Source: Nageia nagi
Lineage: Eukaryota; Pinophyta
Assembly (NCBI GenBank): GCA_050084985.1
Contig: JBITNC010000002.1
Coordinates: forward strand, 35,216,001 to 35,280,000
Length of the DNA: 64,000 nucleotides
Reading direction: 5' to 3'
Below the pieces are notes generated by a model, which saw only the letters and a list, made by a program, of their open reading frames with translations, had not been told where the DNA came from and made no database searches. Shown here one piece after another: positions 15,301 through 26,290 of the stretch (position 1 is the first letter of the stretch; every line of letters begins with the position of its first letter). The position numbers and the translations under genes are program-made.

Positions 15301-17596
15301 AACCTTTCAAATTATATGTATGAATGTAGCCAATGCATTTCAGCATTGTTAGAACTCCTTTGTTTGTTCAGTCATGCTCGTATTGGGTTCTTATGTCTTA
15401 CAACTTGGTACAACTCTTTGGTCTTATAATTGAAAAAGCTTAATTAATTACCTCATTTCCAATTTCTCTGGAATGGTCCCAAGTACTGAAGCTGGAGTTT
15501 AAAGTTCCATGTTGCATTGAGAATGACTATATACATCTATTTTGCACTTGAGCTCTGTATGATAGGAGCACAGCAATTGCTTTCGTATTTTGTTGTAATA
15601 ATGTTCATTGATAATGAAGGTACTTGCATTAACAATTAGTTCAGATATATATGAATGGCTAGTTCATGTTTCTGAACTTCTCAATGATCTTACTTAAATA
15701 CTCATCCGTATAAACTTACTTGAAAGGCATATACAAATGAAGCATATTGTTGCATCATTTGACATTTCATGGGGTTGAGGTTTATGCAAATTCTTGATAG
15801 GTGAGTAGACTAAAAGATGTTTGATTCATTGGATGTGTTTTATGACAAATGTAACTGATACATGCAGGCCAAGGACAAGATCATGTTGTCTGTTCCTGGG
15901 GATCAAATTATAGCAATATCGTTAAAATGTTGGAGAGAGCAACAAACTGAGTTGTATTTTGAAGCACCTTCGCTTTTGTTGGGATGCCTTCTTAGGGAAG
16001 CTCTTATTTGGAGGTTGAAGAATAGTGAGGCAATTGGTAGTTTCCATAATGGAAACACTAACTTGGACAATTTACCAGCAGTTCAAGGCCTTGGGGGCAA
16101 GACTGCAGTAAATAATAAGGTATTGGAAGCAAAGAAACAGATAGAGGTCATTCTTCACCGTGCTGAAGCCTTATCAACGATATGGGATGAAATTAAAATG
16201 CAAAATTCTCGACATGCAAAAGGTATCTTTTATTTTGCTGGAATAACCTCAAAATAGTGTCAATTTGCATTTGTCTCCTCATGGTTTGCAGTGTAATATG
16301 TCTGTGCAGTAGATGTTAATCTTTCTTCCTGTGTCATTTCTGGATATTACAGCGCTGCAACTGAGGATTCTGTCTTTTCTACAATCATTTATACTTCAAA
16401 TATTTTGTCTTGATCTGATTGGCTTTCTACTTTCCAATCTCTTGTAATCATTGGGTTTTTTGTTCTTGTAAATATTTGGTCTATATGTCTTCTACTTTTT
16501 CATTGGTCCAACTGTGGCGATCATGGCCAATGCCAAGGTCAATGGGATCTTGTCTTCACCAATCCGCTAGTCGCCTATTTTCCAATGGATTAACCTGCAA
16601 ACACCTTCCAGCAGATTCTGATTTTGTCAACATTCTAGACGACCTTTAGACCTGAAGTTTATTTTGCCAGATTCTATAGCAGATTTCTGAATCCATCAGC
16701 AACTGCTTGTTTTCCATTCTGAATCGTTCTGGAAACCTTATAGAAGATATTTTTCCTTAAGCTAGTACATACACTAGCACTCTCACTTTGTCATAGCTGA
16801 AGGATTTTAGTTTTTATGGACATTACACATATATAAGTGTAAGTAAGCATTTTCATTAAATTATGTTCTCTCAAAAAATCTGTGGCTGAATGAAAATCGT
16901 GTTCAGAGTTTACAAGTCAAAAGGGTGAGTTTAGCCTCAATTTTGCATGTTACATTCAAATATGATGTACTGTTTATGTCCTAATAGTTGAAGCGTGAAG
17001 TTGCATTTGTTGTACTTCGACCATCATGTCTCGTCTTTCAAAACGTTTGAGTTACAGGAGACTTTATCGTTTTTCTTCCTAATTCCAATTTATCAATCAA
17101 TCTATCTATCCACCTATATATGTTTTTATCTGTCTTTTTCTGGTAAAACAGAAATGCAAGAGTAACTTATCTTCAATAATTATCTGCTTGGAGATTTGTA
17201 TCTTGTTTTTTTTTAATAAAGGTAATGTTTAGTCACATTTTAGTCAGTGCACCTATTGCAGTATGAGTATGGTAGCCAAGAACCTACTGCAGTATGAGTA
17301 TGATAGCCTCTTGCAAAAACAAGAAAACTTTTCACTTAAATTTTTGCCTTTGTTGGTATTGAACAGGCTTATAGTCAATTAAGGTTTTGCTAACCCATCC
17401 AAGCCTGAGATAACGTGTATTTTTCTAGATGTCGAGTTATTTGTGAACACTGGCCATTAAGTACAAGGCTTTGTTTTCATGATTTAGTCTAAATGTATTT
17501 ATTGATCCTTTTGGTGCAGTTCTTCCTATTCTAGGAGACCTGCATTCCATTCTTAATGATCTTCTAAGGGTTTATAGAAATTTTCGACAGAGCTAG
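1..17596 (+). CDS. FAAP100: FAAP100-like Fanconi anaemia core complex subunit, 5' partial, seven exons
   Basis: FAAP100 joins FANCB and FANCL in the nuclear subcomplex that drives FANCD2-FANCI monoubiquitination at DNA crosslinks; plant homologues are reported as limiters of meiotic crossovers. Exon model: <1-304, 453-714, 1926-2707, 2829-3887, 3956-4030, 15868-16222, 17520-17596. All introns are GT-AG and all phases agree, giving about 970 codons and a TAG at 17594-17596. Landmarks in family order: a propeller-like half with VIVISICGIELFQ, GDADGRVYLSPLF, LLVIGQYGHIVAIS and LVLLTARGRMLGVEI; a helical stretch from RLIDIVDDISRAADCIHQ; a beta-sandwich-like part with HWILVLELQNTS and CIPLSQHRIDIL; TLVWGRFQWPY; and a C-terminal LLRVYRNFRQ that resembles the end of animal FAAP100. 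Animal proteins are about 880 residues, so this one is slightly longer and its N-terminus lies left of the window. The assignment rests on recalled family similarity, not a search. No inactivating change was seen. Confidence 0.85.
453..714 (+). CDS. FAAP100: FAAP100 exon
   Basis: The acceptor TTTGCAG precedes VIVISICGIELFQ. The exon ends QYLLLK plus one base at a weak donor, AAAG|GTCCAT. Joining to 1926 rebuilds the codon GGT (Gly) and gives LLLKGDADGRVYL, which fits the family. If the weak donor is missed, translation stops at 783-785. Confidence 0.75.
1926..2707 (+). CDS. FAAP100: FAAP100 exon, propeller-like region
   Basis: The acceptor TTCTTTAAG is followed by the rest of the Gly codon, then DADGRVYLSPLF. 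The exon carries LLVIGQYGHIVAIS and LVLLTARGRMLGVEI and ends EHVK before GTAAAA, phase 0. Confidence 0.8.
2829..3887 (+). CDS. FAAP100: FAAP100 exon, helical and beta-sandwich region
   Basis: The largest exon. It starts RLIDIVDDIS after TTGCAG and ends GGLSK before GTACTA, phase 0. An internal GTAAGT at about 3369 could act as a donor, but the frame stays open through it. The residues after it (VSLFIYLCHLHDY) fit the family, so I read it as coding. Confidence 0.8.
3956..4030 (+). CDS. FAAP100: FAAP100 exon, 25 codons
   Basis: A phase 0 exon between a 68-nt intron and the 11.8 kb intron. It encodes TLVWGRFQWPYCPVK, the plant counterpart of the LQW-containing strand in animal FAAP100. The donor is AAG|GTAAAA. 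Confidence 0.75.
4974..5354. mobile_element. Small non-autonomous TIR element (MITE-like), CAAGGTTG ends
   Basis: The left end CAAGGTTGTCAGGGG is mirrored by the right end CCCCAGTCAACCTTG. The flanks are AATAATAT and AATATTAT, an imperfect 8-bp target duplication (7 of 8) compatible with hAT ancestry. The interior is rich in CCCCGTCCCC runs and has no supported coding. Confidence 0.5.
5518..6835. mobile_element. Possible decayed solo LTR
   Basis: The segment begins TGTAATGTTCC and ends GGGACATTACA, a short terminal inverted repeat with TG...CA termini as in LTRs. No second copy, primer site, purine tract or target duplication was seen (TTAAG versus AAATT). The orientation is unknown. Confidence 0.3.
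6836..9027. other. Intronic stretch with no recognised gene
   Basis: Minus-strand reading frames at 7497-7880 and 8077-8521 are open for 70-127 codons but match nothing I know. They are probably relics of a transposon. A short run of AAATAG units lies near 7302-7328. Confidence 0.4.
9028..10751. repeat. Tandem duplication of a ~240-bp AB unit, split by a later insertion
   Basis: Block A (119 bp) lies at 9028-9146 and 10516-10634. Block B (about 120 bp) lies at 10395-10518 and 10630-10751. Removing 9147-10394 restores the order A-B-A-B. The A2-B2 junction reads CTACACTTGTGAG and is the empty-site reference for the inserted element. Confidence 0.75.
9147..10394. mobile_element. Solo LTR-like insertion with 5-bp target duplication
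   Basis: The element interrupts the A1-B1 junction and is flanked by ACTTG at 9142-9146 and 10395-10399. The uninterrupted copy at 10630-10634 has ACTTG once. The ends TTTGATGCC and GATCATCACA form a short imperfect inverted repeat, suggesting an original TGTGATG...CATCACA LTR with a mutated first G. It has a TATAAATAGA box near 9680 and a degenerate internal repeat (GAGC[T/C]AGACGTTGGCAT, about 10168-10230). It has no coding capacity. Confidence 0.6.
10970..11928. mobile_element. Non-autonomous TIR element, CAAGGTTACAT ends
   Basis: The left terminus CAAGGTTACATGG is mirrored by the right terminus CCTATGTAACCTTG. The shared CAAGGTT start suggests the same broad family as the element at 4974-5354. 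No transposase was recognised and no clear target duplication was found. A poly-G run lies near the right end. Confidence 0.45.
11970..14898 (-). mobile_element. hAT-family transposon, internally deleted
   Basis: The ends are GC-rich against an AT-rich background and roughly inverted: left GAGTGTGCTCCGGAATTCCG, and right, read on the minus strand, GAGCGTGTTCCGGCAA. Subterminal CCGGAG motifs recur at both ends, as in hAT elements. The coding remnant inside is on the minus strand. An 8-bp target duplication was not identified. Confidence 0.65.
12379..14377 (-). pseudogene. hAT transposase relic (BED finger, partial core, C-terminal fragment)
   Basis: hAT transposases cut and paste DNA; this one is dead. 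An acidic N-terminus starts at ATG 14377. A BED-type zinc finger follows at about 14120-14010 (CNFCSTGFIGSYTRLDAHL, then GVRKC). Next, at 13876-13574, is a core piece containing HALNNALRDIGKIEW and VETRYATYFLFLESML. The 12699-12379 segment has NRLTPKRAKKLIAVHSYLRL and WDI, typical of the C-terminal dimerisation region. BED and HALN parts almost abut in different frames, so several hundred residues of the catalytic region are deleted. At least one more frame change lies near 14250. Confidence 0.75.
15868..16222 (+). CDS. FAAP100: FAAP100 exon after the 11.8 kb intron
   Basis: The acceptor ATGCAG leads into AKDKIMLSVPGDQIIAISL in phase 0. The exon continues through LLLGCLLREALIWRLK and a helical QIEVILHRAEALSTIWDEIK, and ends with one base of a codon at AAAAG|GTATCT. 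The phase matches exon 5 despite nearly 12 kb of intervening DNA. Confidence 0.8.
17251..17308 (+). repeat. 31-bp tandem duplication in FAAP100 intron 6
   Basis: Two 27-bp near-identical copies with period 31, each containing TGCAGTATGAGTATG and ending TAGCC. Confidence 0.7.
17520..17596 (+). CDS. FAAP100: FAAP100 terminal exon and stop
   Basis: After GGTGCAG the single base left from the previous exon completes GTT. The exon reads VLPILGDLHSILNDLLRVYR then NFRQS and TAG. Its end resembles the LLQVYRQLR tail of animal FAAP100, which supports both the splice and the gene identity. The exon is too short for ORF finders. Confidence 0.8.
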
Positions 17597-20469
17597 TGAC
17601 CTTTTTGTTTATGAGCTATAACTTGATATTTGGTAAGCTTCTTGCATCAATGCATGAAAAGATTTCTTATTTTTATTCATTACTTGTTATTTTCTATATT
17701 GTTTTATTTAATTATGGCTTGTTCTTTGGTATAACAGATGAAGTTCCTGGTGATCCTAAATATTTGGCTACATTGATTGGAATACTCAAGACCACCATCA
17801 TTATTAACATATAAAATAGTAATATAAGTTGTTTTCTGGACAACCAATGTAGGAACTTTTGTACAATTCTCTATATAATAGCTGAGAACACAATTTGGGG
17901 TGCCTATCAAATCTTTGTACCTTTCCATCTAAGAATAATGTAAACTTTGGGCATTTGCCAATATCATTGGACAGCTTGTAAGATATCATTTTCTATCAAT
18001 TTCATATAATAATTTTTGGGTTGGAAGAGTGTTTTAAGAGATTATAGTTGGAGTATATTTTGGTTGACTTTTGCCAATCAACTTGTAAGAACGATTAATT
18101 ACATGCGACCCTAATATGTCCCCTATTTTTGGAATTCATGTGTTTATTACTTCGCATATTTTATGTGCCTTGAATAATATTGATGGGCATACTGATTCTA
18201 GCTAAAAGAATATTAACAAAAGTTAAAATGGATTCAACAAGTTATCATAAATGTTACTTGGTTTTAGATTTAAATATTTTTATGTTTAATTATTTAATAA
18301 GAAAGTTAATTATTTAAATACAATATTAATCAAAAGTTAATGTTTTAAGTTTTGATCTTGGTGTTTAGTTTTGAAATGAATTTTTAAAATCTTGTTTCCA
18401 TTGGAGACATCATCTTTAGGGGAGAAATTGTTTAATAATTCTTAATTAAAGGGATGATAAATCAACTTAAGAATCTAGTCAAATAAGTGGTAAATAGCAA
18501 GTAAAGAGGCTATGGGATAATTTAAGATTATGAAGATGAGTTAATGGAAATAATTTTAAGATATTTGGAAGATCATGTTTAAAATTAATACTTAAATTTG
18601 ATATTTTACCAAATTTAGTGTAATTTTAGCTGTGCAATTTATTCTTTGAATGCTAATTTTGGGCTAACATTGTAAATAACTTTAATTTGACTTACAATCT
18701 TGCTAGCCACTAGGATTTGCTTTACATGGGGCAACTTGTATAGTTGGATTGGTTTGTACATACAAATCATATGCTCAATATGGTCAAGTTGAGCGTTACC
18801 TTATTATTTTAGCTCATCTTTAAATTCTTCTCATTGTTTATTCCTTGGTCACATTCCAAGGTACTAGCATAATTCATTTATATAATTTTTTTATTTGAAC
18901 TTTGTTCTTACTAACTATCCATATAGAAGATTTTGGTGATAAATGAATGCTTTGATTGTTCGAAATGATTTTCATGCAAGTGATGTGAAGAACTCAGTAC
19001 AAACATTACTTTGATCTAGATCTATGCATTGTAAGGATTAATCCATACATGTATTGTGGATTTTCTTTAAAATGAACTTTTAAGTGTAGATACATGTCTT
19101 TAAAAATAATACCATTGACTCTAACCTTTACAAAACAATACATTGAAAAGAATTTGTTGATAAACATCATGGTTTAAAGACATTATAAAACACCATTGCT
19201 TCCCATTTATCAAACAATTATATTAAAAAAGGAAAATTAAAAATTTCTCTTATTAATTACTAAACTACAATGATATATATTATGGAGGTTGGGAATTACC
19301 TTTAACCTTACCTTTAGTTATGCTTGCTATTTAATGTAAAAATAAAGAGAATATATGAGACAAATCACTAAACAATTGAAGATAATTACATTTTGTTTTA
19401 AGAGTTCTTATTTTAGTAAAGTTACTAGAGTTGACTTGTTTTCTTGACTTAAGCACGTTGCTATTAATTTTTAAACTAAAAGACCCTAGTTTGGTATCTC
19501 AATACATGTGTTAAATTAGTGGTTAATGAGAAATCAAGTTGAGATTTATTTGAGATAAAACCTGGGTAGAGATGACTTGAGATTCATCTTCTTCCTCCAT
19601 CAATATCACCCCAACATTCTCTATCTTAATGTTGGGAGGATTCGTAATACTTTATTTGAGTTTAAAGAATATGTTTAACAACTCCTTTTGTACACACATT
19701 AAGTTGATTTGAGTTTCAAGAATATGCTTAATAACTCCTTTTGTACACACATTAAGTTGATTCGAGTATTAAGGTAATTTATTTCTATTTCTTATTTTAA
19801 AAATTCCTATTTCTTATTTTAAAACCATGTCCCTAACAAAGCGATTCTTAAAATTGTTGTGCTTGGACTTGTTATTTTGAATAGTGTTCTTTATCAACAA
19901 AACAACATCACTACCATAAAAAAGATAATAGTAGGATTATTTCTTTTATCAATTTCCTTCGATATCTTCTTGAGTCACAAGGGCTTGTGTGCAAACCAAA
20001 GTGGTTGCAATGCATTTAGCTTCTAGAAAAGAGAAAGCAACTAATCCTTGTGACTTTGAGCCCAAACGATAAGTCTCTAACCAAGACTAAAACTATTATT
20101 GTAAGTGGATTTTTGTTGTCCAAATTGCCTCCTTAATCATAATTGCTATGACCAACAACCTTTGCATGAACATTTGGTTTTAAAGTATCAAAATGGAACT
20201 TGTTGAGACCCAAACACATCTCTTTATGGAAATACAGTTGTGGATGTTTAACAATTTGAAACTCAAATGGTTGGATTCAATAATTGTTGTTATCAAGTCT
20301 CAAATAGTTAGGTTGTAGGTTGGTTAGACTTAAAATGCTTAGAATTTGGTGAATTTATATGGTTGGATTCTATTTGAAAAGAGCTTCCAACAATTTATAG
20401 AATATGAAAATTGAAGTTGTATAATAAAATTTATAGCAATAGGAAGCTGATTGTAATTTCTAGAAAAAA
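17597..20469. other. Intergenic AT-rich DNA downstream of FAAP100
   Basis: Presumably includes the FAAP100 3' UTR just after the stop. No conserved ORF, RNA gene or transposon terminus was recognised apart from the tandem duplication at 19656-19775. Confidence 0.5.
19656..19775 (+). repeat. 53-bp tandem duplication
   Basis: Two copies (19656-19708 and 19709-19761) and the start of a third. Each contains AACTCCTTTTGTACACACAT. Followed by a smaller duplication of TATTTCTTATTTTAAAA at about 19785-19823. Confidence 0.7.
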
Positions 20470-20904
20470 TGTGGGTAAAGGTAAATTATATTAATGTCCA
20501 CTAGAGACCAACTGATCTATGGGATAGACAATACTAGTAGGCCATTACATAGCATGTATGTCTCGTATTGGGAATGGAACACGGGACACAAGTCGCAACA
20601 AGGTCAACACATGATCAACTCAACCAACAACTGAGACAATATGTAGGGATACAAATCAAATTTGCATAAATATGGATGATATAGAATGTTCTCTTCTATT
20701 CCAAACAATTTCAAAAGTGTTACAAGGCTTTCTTTTTAATCTTACATGTACAATATACTAATATTACATTTATAAGAGAGAAATGGGTCTTATGATCGTA
20801 CATTTCATATTCCATGGAGCCTAATAATTATGGTGATATTTCGATGCTTGATGAAACTATTTGCCTTCATCAAATACGTGCGAGGGTAGCATCAATCTCC
20901 AACA
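20470..20904 (-). repeat. 3' LTR of the truncated copia element
   Basis: On the minus strand it starts TGTTGGAGATTG directly after a purine tract (ATCAAGGGGGA, 20908-20918) and ends TTTACCCACA. A TATAAATG motif lies near 20770. No partner LTR is visible in the window. Confidence 0.55.
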
Positions 20905-20919
20905 TAATCCCCCTTGATG

Positions 20920-22110
20920 CTAAGTGGTGAAAAAAACTTCTCTCAAAATCAAAATAAGCTTGGCAATTTTATTATACAACTTAATTATATGAGAAAAAAA
21001 CATTTAATTACATAATTGATATATAGTTACTTTTCGAAAAACTTTGATAGGTCCTACAAACCAAGAGGTTTAAAAGGATGTTAAAAGACCTAGCCATCTC
21101 AATCTTAAAAATTGCCCTTTGATGACTCCTTTTGTTAACAAGTATACTAGATGTTGTTGGGTGTTGTAATACTATAAGCTTCTTCTCCAACATGTCTTTC
21201 ATAAAGTGAAACTTTAAATCAATATGTTTGGATGTACTATGACAGATAAGATTTTTGGAAATCTTGATTGCATTTGTGTTGTCAAAAAATAATGTACTCA
21301 GATGTTTTTGAATTTCACCACTCTCCTTTAGTGCTTTCCTCAACCAAAGTGCTTTTGTGCTTGTTGTACTAGACATAATGCATTTTAATTTCATTGAAGA
21401 TAAAACAACAATTCTTTGCTTCTTTAAGCTCCATGTGATAATTTTTGAACCAAGGGAAAAATAAGTTTTAGAAGTTGATTTTCTATCATATAAACAACTT
21501 CTCCAATTTGAATCATTGTATCCAACAAGCTCCACCTTATTATTACCTTCATAATATATGCCAAAATTCTAGGTACCTTTGACATACCTCAAAACCCTCT
21601 AAGCGACTCTCATGTGGTTTTGTGAAGGTTCATTCATGTACCATGATATAAGTGAAACTTCAAATGCAATGTTCAATCTTGATGTATTAAGAAACATTAG
21701 GCTCTAAAAAATGCTTCCAAATACTTTACCATCAACTTTCTCATCTTTATCATCTCTACATAACGCTTGTTCACATACCACAAGCGTCCAAACTAGTTTA
21801 TAATTTTCCATGCCATATTTCTTTAACATGTATTTTTCATATTTTGTTTGACATGTGAAAATCTTACCATCCTCTTGATGTACTTCCATACTAAGAAAAT
21901 ATTGCATTTATCCTAAATCTTTCATGTCAAATTCCTTCATCATGGAATGTTTAAAATGTTCTATTATCATCAACTTCTTTCTTGAAGTAGAGTGTGGTTC
22001 ATTCTTGCTTTTTTTGAGACTACAATCTTGGAAGTACGTTACATTCTTGAGTACCATGCTCTAGGCACTTTCTTTAATCCATACAATACCTTTTTCATTT
22101 TGTATATGTT
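20920..22110 (-). pseudogene. Ty1/copia pol relic: RT end and RNase H
   Basis: The order on the minus strand is an RT segment near 22110-22050 (KKVLYGLKKVPRAWYS), then MQYFLSMEVHQEDGKIF at 21907, then RNase H at 21535-21008 (GYNDSNWRSCLYDRKSTS, ALWLRKAL, LFFDNTNAIKISKN, KHIDLKFHFMKDML). The frame is broken between these parts and the GS residues of the usual active-site region are changed. Non-functional. Confidence 0.75.
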
Positions 22111-23339
22111 ATAACCAAAATAATAATAATTTGGGTTATTTAATAATATTCAATTTATCAGATAATAACAGTAAATTGAAGCAATGAATATGATGACAAT
22201 GATTTAATTGACCTTGACCTATGAAATTGGATTTATGAAAGATACAAACTTGTACTTTACCTATCATGAAGAATGAAGGTGACATTCGATCGAAAGGAGA
22301 CAAACAATAAGCTTCCTCGAAGAACAGAGCCACCAATCCGACCTCAACCCAGTAACAATACTAGTATTCTAGCAAGGCTACCTGGTTACCTTTCTAGACT
22401 ACCTCACCCTTTTGCTTGATGCCATCATCGTTCTTTGAAAGCTTAGAATATCACATGCAAATGGGTTGGAAAGATCGCAGGAACGCAAAGCTTAGTGTAT
22501 AACAAAATCTAGCTATGATAGTGGTGTTAAGCAACACCAGTCCAGAATGACATAAGTATTTTACCACCTATCAAGGATTTATGATCCTATCATAATTGCT
22601 TGTACACAACCCTTCCATATTAATAGATAATAGGTCTAGTGCCAAGGCTCCTCCTTGGGCTTATTGTAATGCCGAGATGACCTGTTATCATAAAACATAA
22701 AGGTAGATGATAGTGCACAATGATAAGAGCATTTATTTAATTTAATAAATAAATTATTTCAAATACCTAAAAGGTTATTTTAATTAAATTAAAATTCTTT
22801 TTTAGTTGTTTACAGATACCCCAATTTGAATATGATTTGATACTTTTGGGATAAAAGATAGTCAAAGCATAAATTCAAAGTATAATAAGATAAGTAAGAA
22901 AATACTCCCTAAAAAATTTCTTCATGGCAGCAGCTTTAGATGCCCTAGTTTTTCACCACCATTATGCCCTCTCTTTGGCTTGATTGCGATATGATGAACC
23001 TCTCATCATAGGAGCAATCCAAGGCAAAGATAAAGCAACCTAAAATAAACTTAGACAAGAAATATTTTTTTGCGCAAGATATCTCAAATATAGACATTAA
23101 ATATCATAATATGTAAAGCATGTAAATGATAAGATATCAAACATGTCCATGGTATCTTAACCACCAAGAATATGAAGATAGATTGCTAATTTATGTGATC
23201 AACTTTGATTCCCAAGCCACCATATTGCTATGGATTTTTTATAACAATGGCCCTTCCTTACAAAGATGCTAAATGATAAGAGTGATCGACTTGTTCAAGA
23301 TTAAAATGAATGATTAAGCCTCCACTTCCTTTAGTTCCA
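22111..23339. other. No recognised feature
   Basis: AT-rich sequence between two copia fragments. Short ORFs only, none with a recognisable motif. Confidence 0.4.
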
Positions 23340-25895
23340 ACTCTTTTTCAAGAGGTCGTAGTAGAGATCATGGTGATAGAAGTCACAAAGACGATTGTGG
23401 TAAAGTAAGAGGTCACTTAGAAGGTCATATCCAAAGATCAACCCCTCGACATTGTTACTTCTATGGTAAAGACAATAATATAGAATAATAATATTTCTAT
23501 AAGAAGAAGAAACAACCCAAAGGCAACTTCATTGAAGATTCTAGTAATGATGTCAACCTGTTTCTAATGCACAACAACTTTGAAATTGTTGATGATCATA
23601 TTTAGTATCTGAAAAATGGTTGTTCCAATCATATGACTAGAAATAAGAGCTTTTTTATTAACCTTGAGGAGAATATCATTGGCAAAGTTCATGTTTAGTG
23701 AAAACAATCAGGTTAGTATTGCTTGTAGAGCTAGTTCCATTGCTTTCAAAGAAAAGATCGACAAGATCATGCACATGCATGATACTTTTTATGTTTTCAA
23801 GTTGAAGTATAATATCTTCAATATTGGTCATATGTGCTTGAAAAACTACATGATATTTTTCAAGAAGAAGAGTTGCATCATTACAAATGAGGCCAATCAA
23901 TAAGTTATCATCACTATTCTAATGACTAAGAATAAGATGTATATGATCAATATGTAGCCAATGATAGCTAAATTTCTTAAGAAAACCCTTGATCCAACAT
24001 GGTTATAGTAGAAGTAGTTCAACCATGTCAACTTCAACTCATTGAGGGGAATGCACAAGCTCGTGAGAGATCTTTCGACCTTCTCCAATCCATTAGACAT
24101 TATATGTGAGAGTTTAATTTTTAGGAAAGTACAACATTACAACAAGATTTCCACCCACCCATATCATGCCAAGTTTTCCTCTGTGATCCTATGTAGACTC
24201 CCAATATTGCCAAGTGCAGGTATATGTTGATTTCATTAATAGCTCCTACCCATTCCAAGAAGAGGATTGCACGGGATCATCCTTAATATTAGATGGTGGA
24301 TTATGATATTAGTAGGAATGTGACCCAAAAACAATCAAGGGGGGTGATCAAATCACCAACTATGCCTTTATGTCCTCTTCCCTCCTTGAGCCCTTAAAAT
24401 TCAAAGAAGTGGTGCCCAATGAAGATTAGAAAATGGAAATGGAAGAAGACATAGAGAAAATTTATAAGAATAACTCTTGGGAGCTTTTCCTTCCTCCAAA
24501 GAATAAGAATATCATTAGAGTTAAGTGGATATACAAGCTGAAGCATAATGCTAATGGTAACATTGTAAAATATAAAATCTAGCTAGTTGCTAAGGGTTAT
24601 GTTCAACAAGAAGGCATGTACTATGAAGAGACACATGTCCTTGTTGGTTGCCTTGAGATGGTCTACTCTCTTCTTATTTTAACTTTCCATTTTGGTTTGA
24701 TAATATACCAAATGGATGTCAAGTCTTCCTTCTTGAATGGATACTTGGAAGAATAAGTTTATGTGAATCAACGCCAAGGATTCACCATCACCAACCATGA
24801 GGAAAAAGAGTACAAACTTAAGAAAGCTCTTTATGGGCTAAACTAAGCCCCCAGTGCCTTGTATTCTCAAATTGAAATCTACTTCCATCAAAATGGCTAT
24901 TAGAGGTGCTTTGCAAAAGCCATATTGTACACAAAGTTATCCCCTCTAACTATTTCATCATTTATCTTTATGTTAATGATATTATTTTTATGAGCTCCTC
25001 TTCTTCCATGCTCTGGTAGTTTAATACTACAATGGTTAATGGTTTGAGATGAGTGATATCGGTGACATGCAATATTTTTTGGGCATGTGATTTCAATAGT
25101 CATCCAATGATATCTTCATCACTTAGACCAAATATATTGATGACATGCTTTCCAAATTCTCAATGAAATATTGCAAACTTGTTAGTATCCCCACAATTGT
25201 AGGTTATAAATTAATGAAGGAGGATTCTACTCCTCTTGTTAATGCAACCCTATGCAAGTCACTTGTTATTAGTCTATTGTATCTCATAACTACTCGACAT
25301 GATATAATATTTGAAGTCAATATAGTAGTGAAATTCATGCATTATTCACATGAATCCCATTAGAAATCAACCAAAAGATACTTTGATATGTGTTCTATAC
25401 CAAATATTTTGGACTATGGTATAATTCTACTAAATCTAATACTTTGTAAGCATATAAAGATGTTGACTATGTTGAGAGCCTATATGATAGGAAGAGCACC
25501 TCAGGGTATGCCTTCTTCTTTGGTGCATCCCTCATCTCCTAAAGCAATAAGAAGCAACAAATAATTACTCTTTTCATTGCAGAAGCAAAATACATGACTA
25601 CCTCATTTTCTTGCACACAAATCATTTGGATGGCTCAATTGTTTAAAGATTTAGGTATGGAACTTACCCAAACCATTTCCAACCACTATGAAAACACCAA
25701 AACCATTGCAATGAATAAGAATCCAATGTTTCACAATAGGAGAAATCACATAGACATCTAAGAATCCAATGAATTCAAGTTCTATCCTTCTAATGACCAA
25801 GTAGTGGATATCTTCACCAAAGCATTATCGATGGATCAATTCCTCAGTCTCTAAAATTGTATTAGATTTCAACCCATTTAAATTAAGGGGGAGAA
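23340..25895 (+). pseudogene. Heavily decayed Ty1/copia gag-pol relic
   Basis: Pieces in copia order: basic gag tail and broken zinc knuckle (HCYFYGK, about 23450); protease start (NGCSNHMTRNKSFF, about 23625); no convincing integrase; RT from about 24430 (NNSWELFLPPKNKNIIRVKW, YQMDVKSSFLNGYLEE, KKALYGLN). The catalytic motif near 24968 reads LYVNDIIF, with Asp to Asn in the YVDD box. RNase H follows (about 25470-25790: DRKSTSGYAFF, AEAKYM, NHIDI). A purine tract AAGGGGGAGAA is at 25884-25895. Many in-frame stops. Confidence 0.75.
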
Positions 25896-26290
25896 TGGAG
25901 GAATTTAATATTCCATAGTTTGAATTTCATTTTGTTCCCATTTTGGACACATCTTCCGCTTGTGTGCATCTCCTCCAATGGTTACTATGTGATAGACTGA
26001 TTCTTCACCTACCAGCATTTATTTCATTTTACTGACATGCAGTTGAGGTTTAATGCTCACAATTTGATCAAATATTCCTTATTCACATAGACATGGATGT
26101 CCATCCCTTTGTGACAAATTTCCTTTATATTGTTTTTAATTCTTTGATCTCTTGGAGTCTTAGACTCTCCATTTTCTTCTTTCTATAAATAGGACTTTAT
26201 TTTCCTTTGTGATATATGTAGGAGAGAACATTGTAATGTTATGCTACCATTTTCAACACTCATAATAGAATACATTTCATTTGCTTTGCA
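25896..26290 (+). repeat. Probable 3' LTR of the decayed copia relic
   Basis: Starts TGGAGGAATTTAATATTCC right after the purine tract and contains TCTATAAATAGG near 26183, an LTR-type promoter. The right end is not fixed; about 26290 is a guess from the spacing after the TATA box. Confidence 0.4.

Larger units (their letters stand above)
4031..15867 (+). other. 11.8 kb intron 5 of FAAP100, packed with transposons
   Basis: Bounded by AAG|GTAAAA and ATGCAG|GCC. It holds a small TIR element (4974-5354), a possible LTR (5518-6835), an AB tandem repeat split by a solo LTR (9028-10751), a second TIR element (10970-11928) and a deleted hAT (11970-14898). All other introns of the gene are 68-1297 nt, so almost all its length is insertion. 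The stretches 4031-4973 and 14899-15867 look like plain AT-rich intron. Confidence 0.7.
20470..22110 (-). mobile_element. 5'-truncated Ty1/copia element, minus strand
   Basis: Only the RT C-terminus, RNase H, polypurine tract and 3' LTR remain. Integrase and gag are absent and sequence upstream of about 22110 is unrelated. This is one of two decayed copia fragments lying tail to tail in this interval. Confidence 0.65.
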
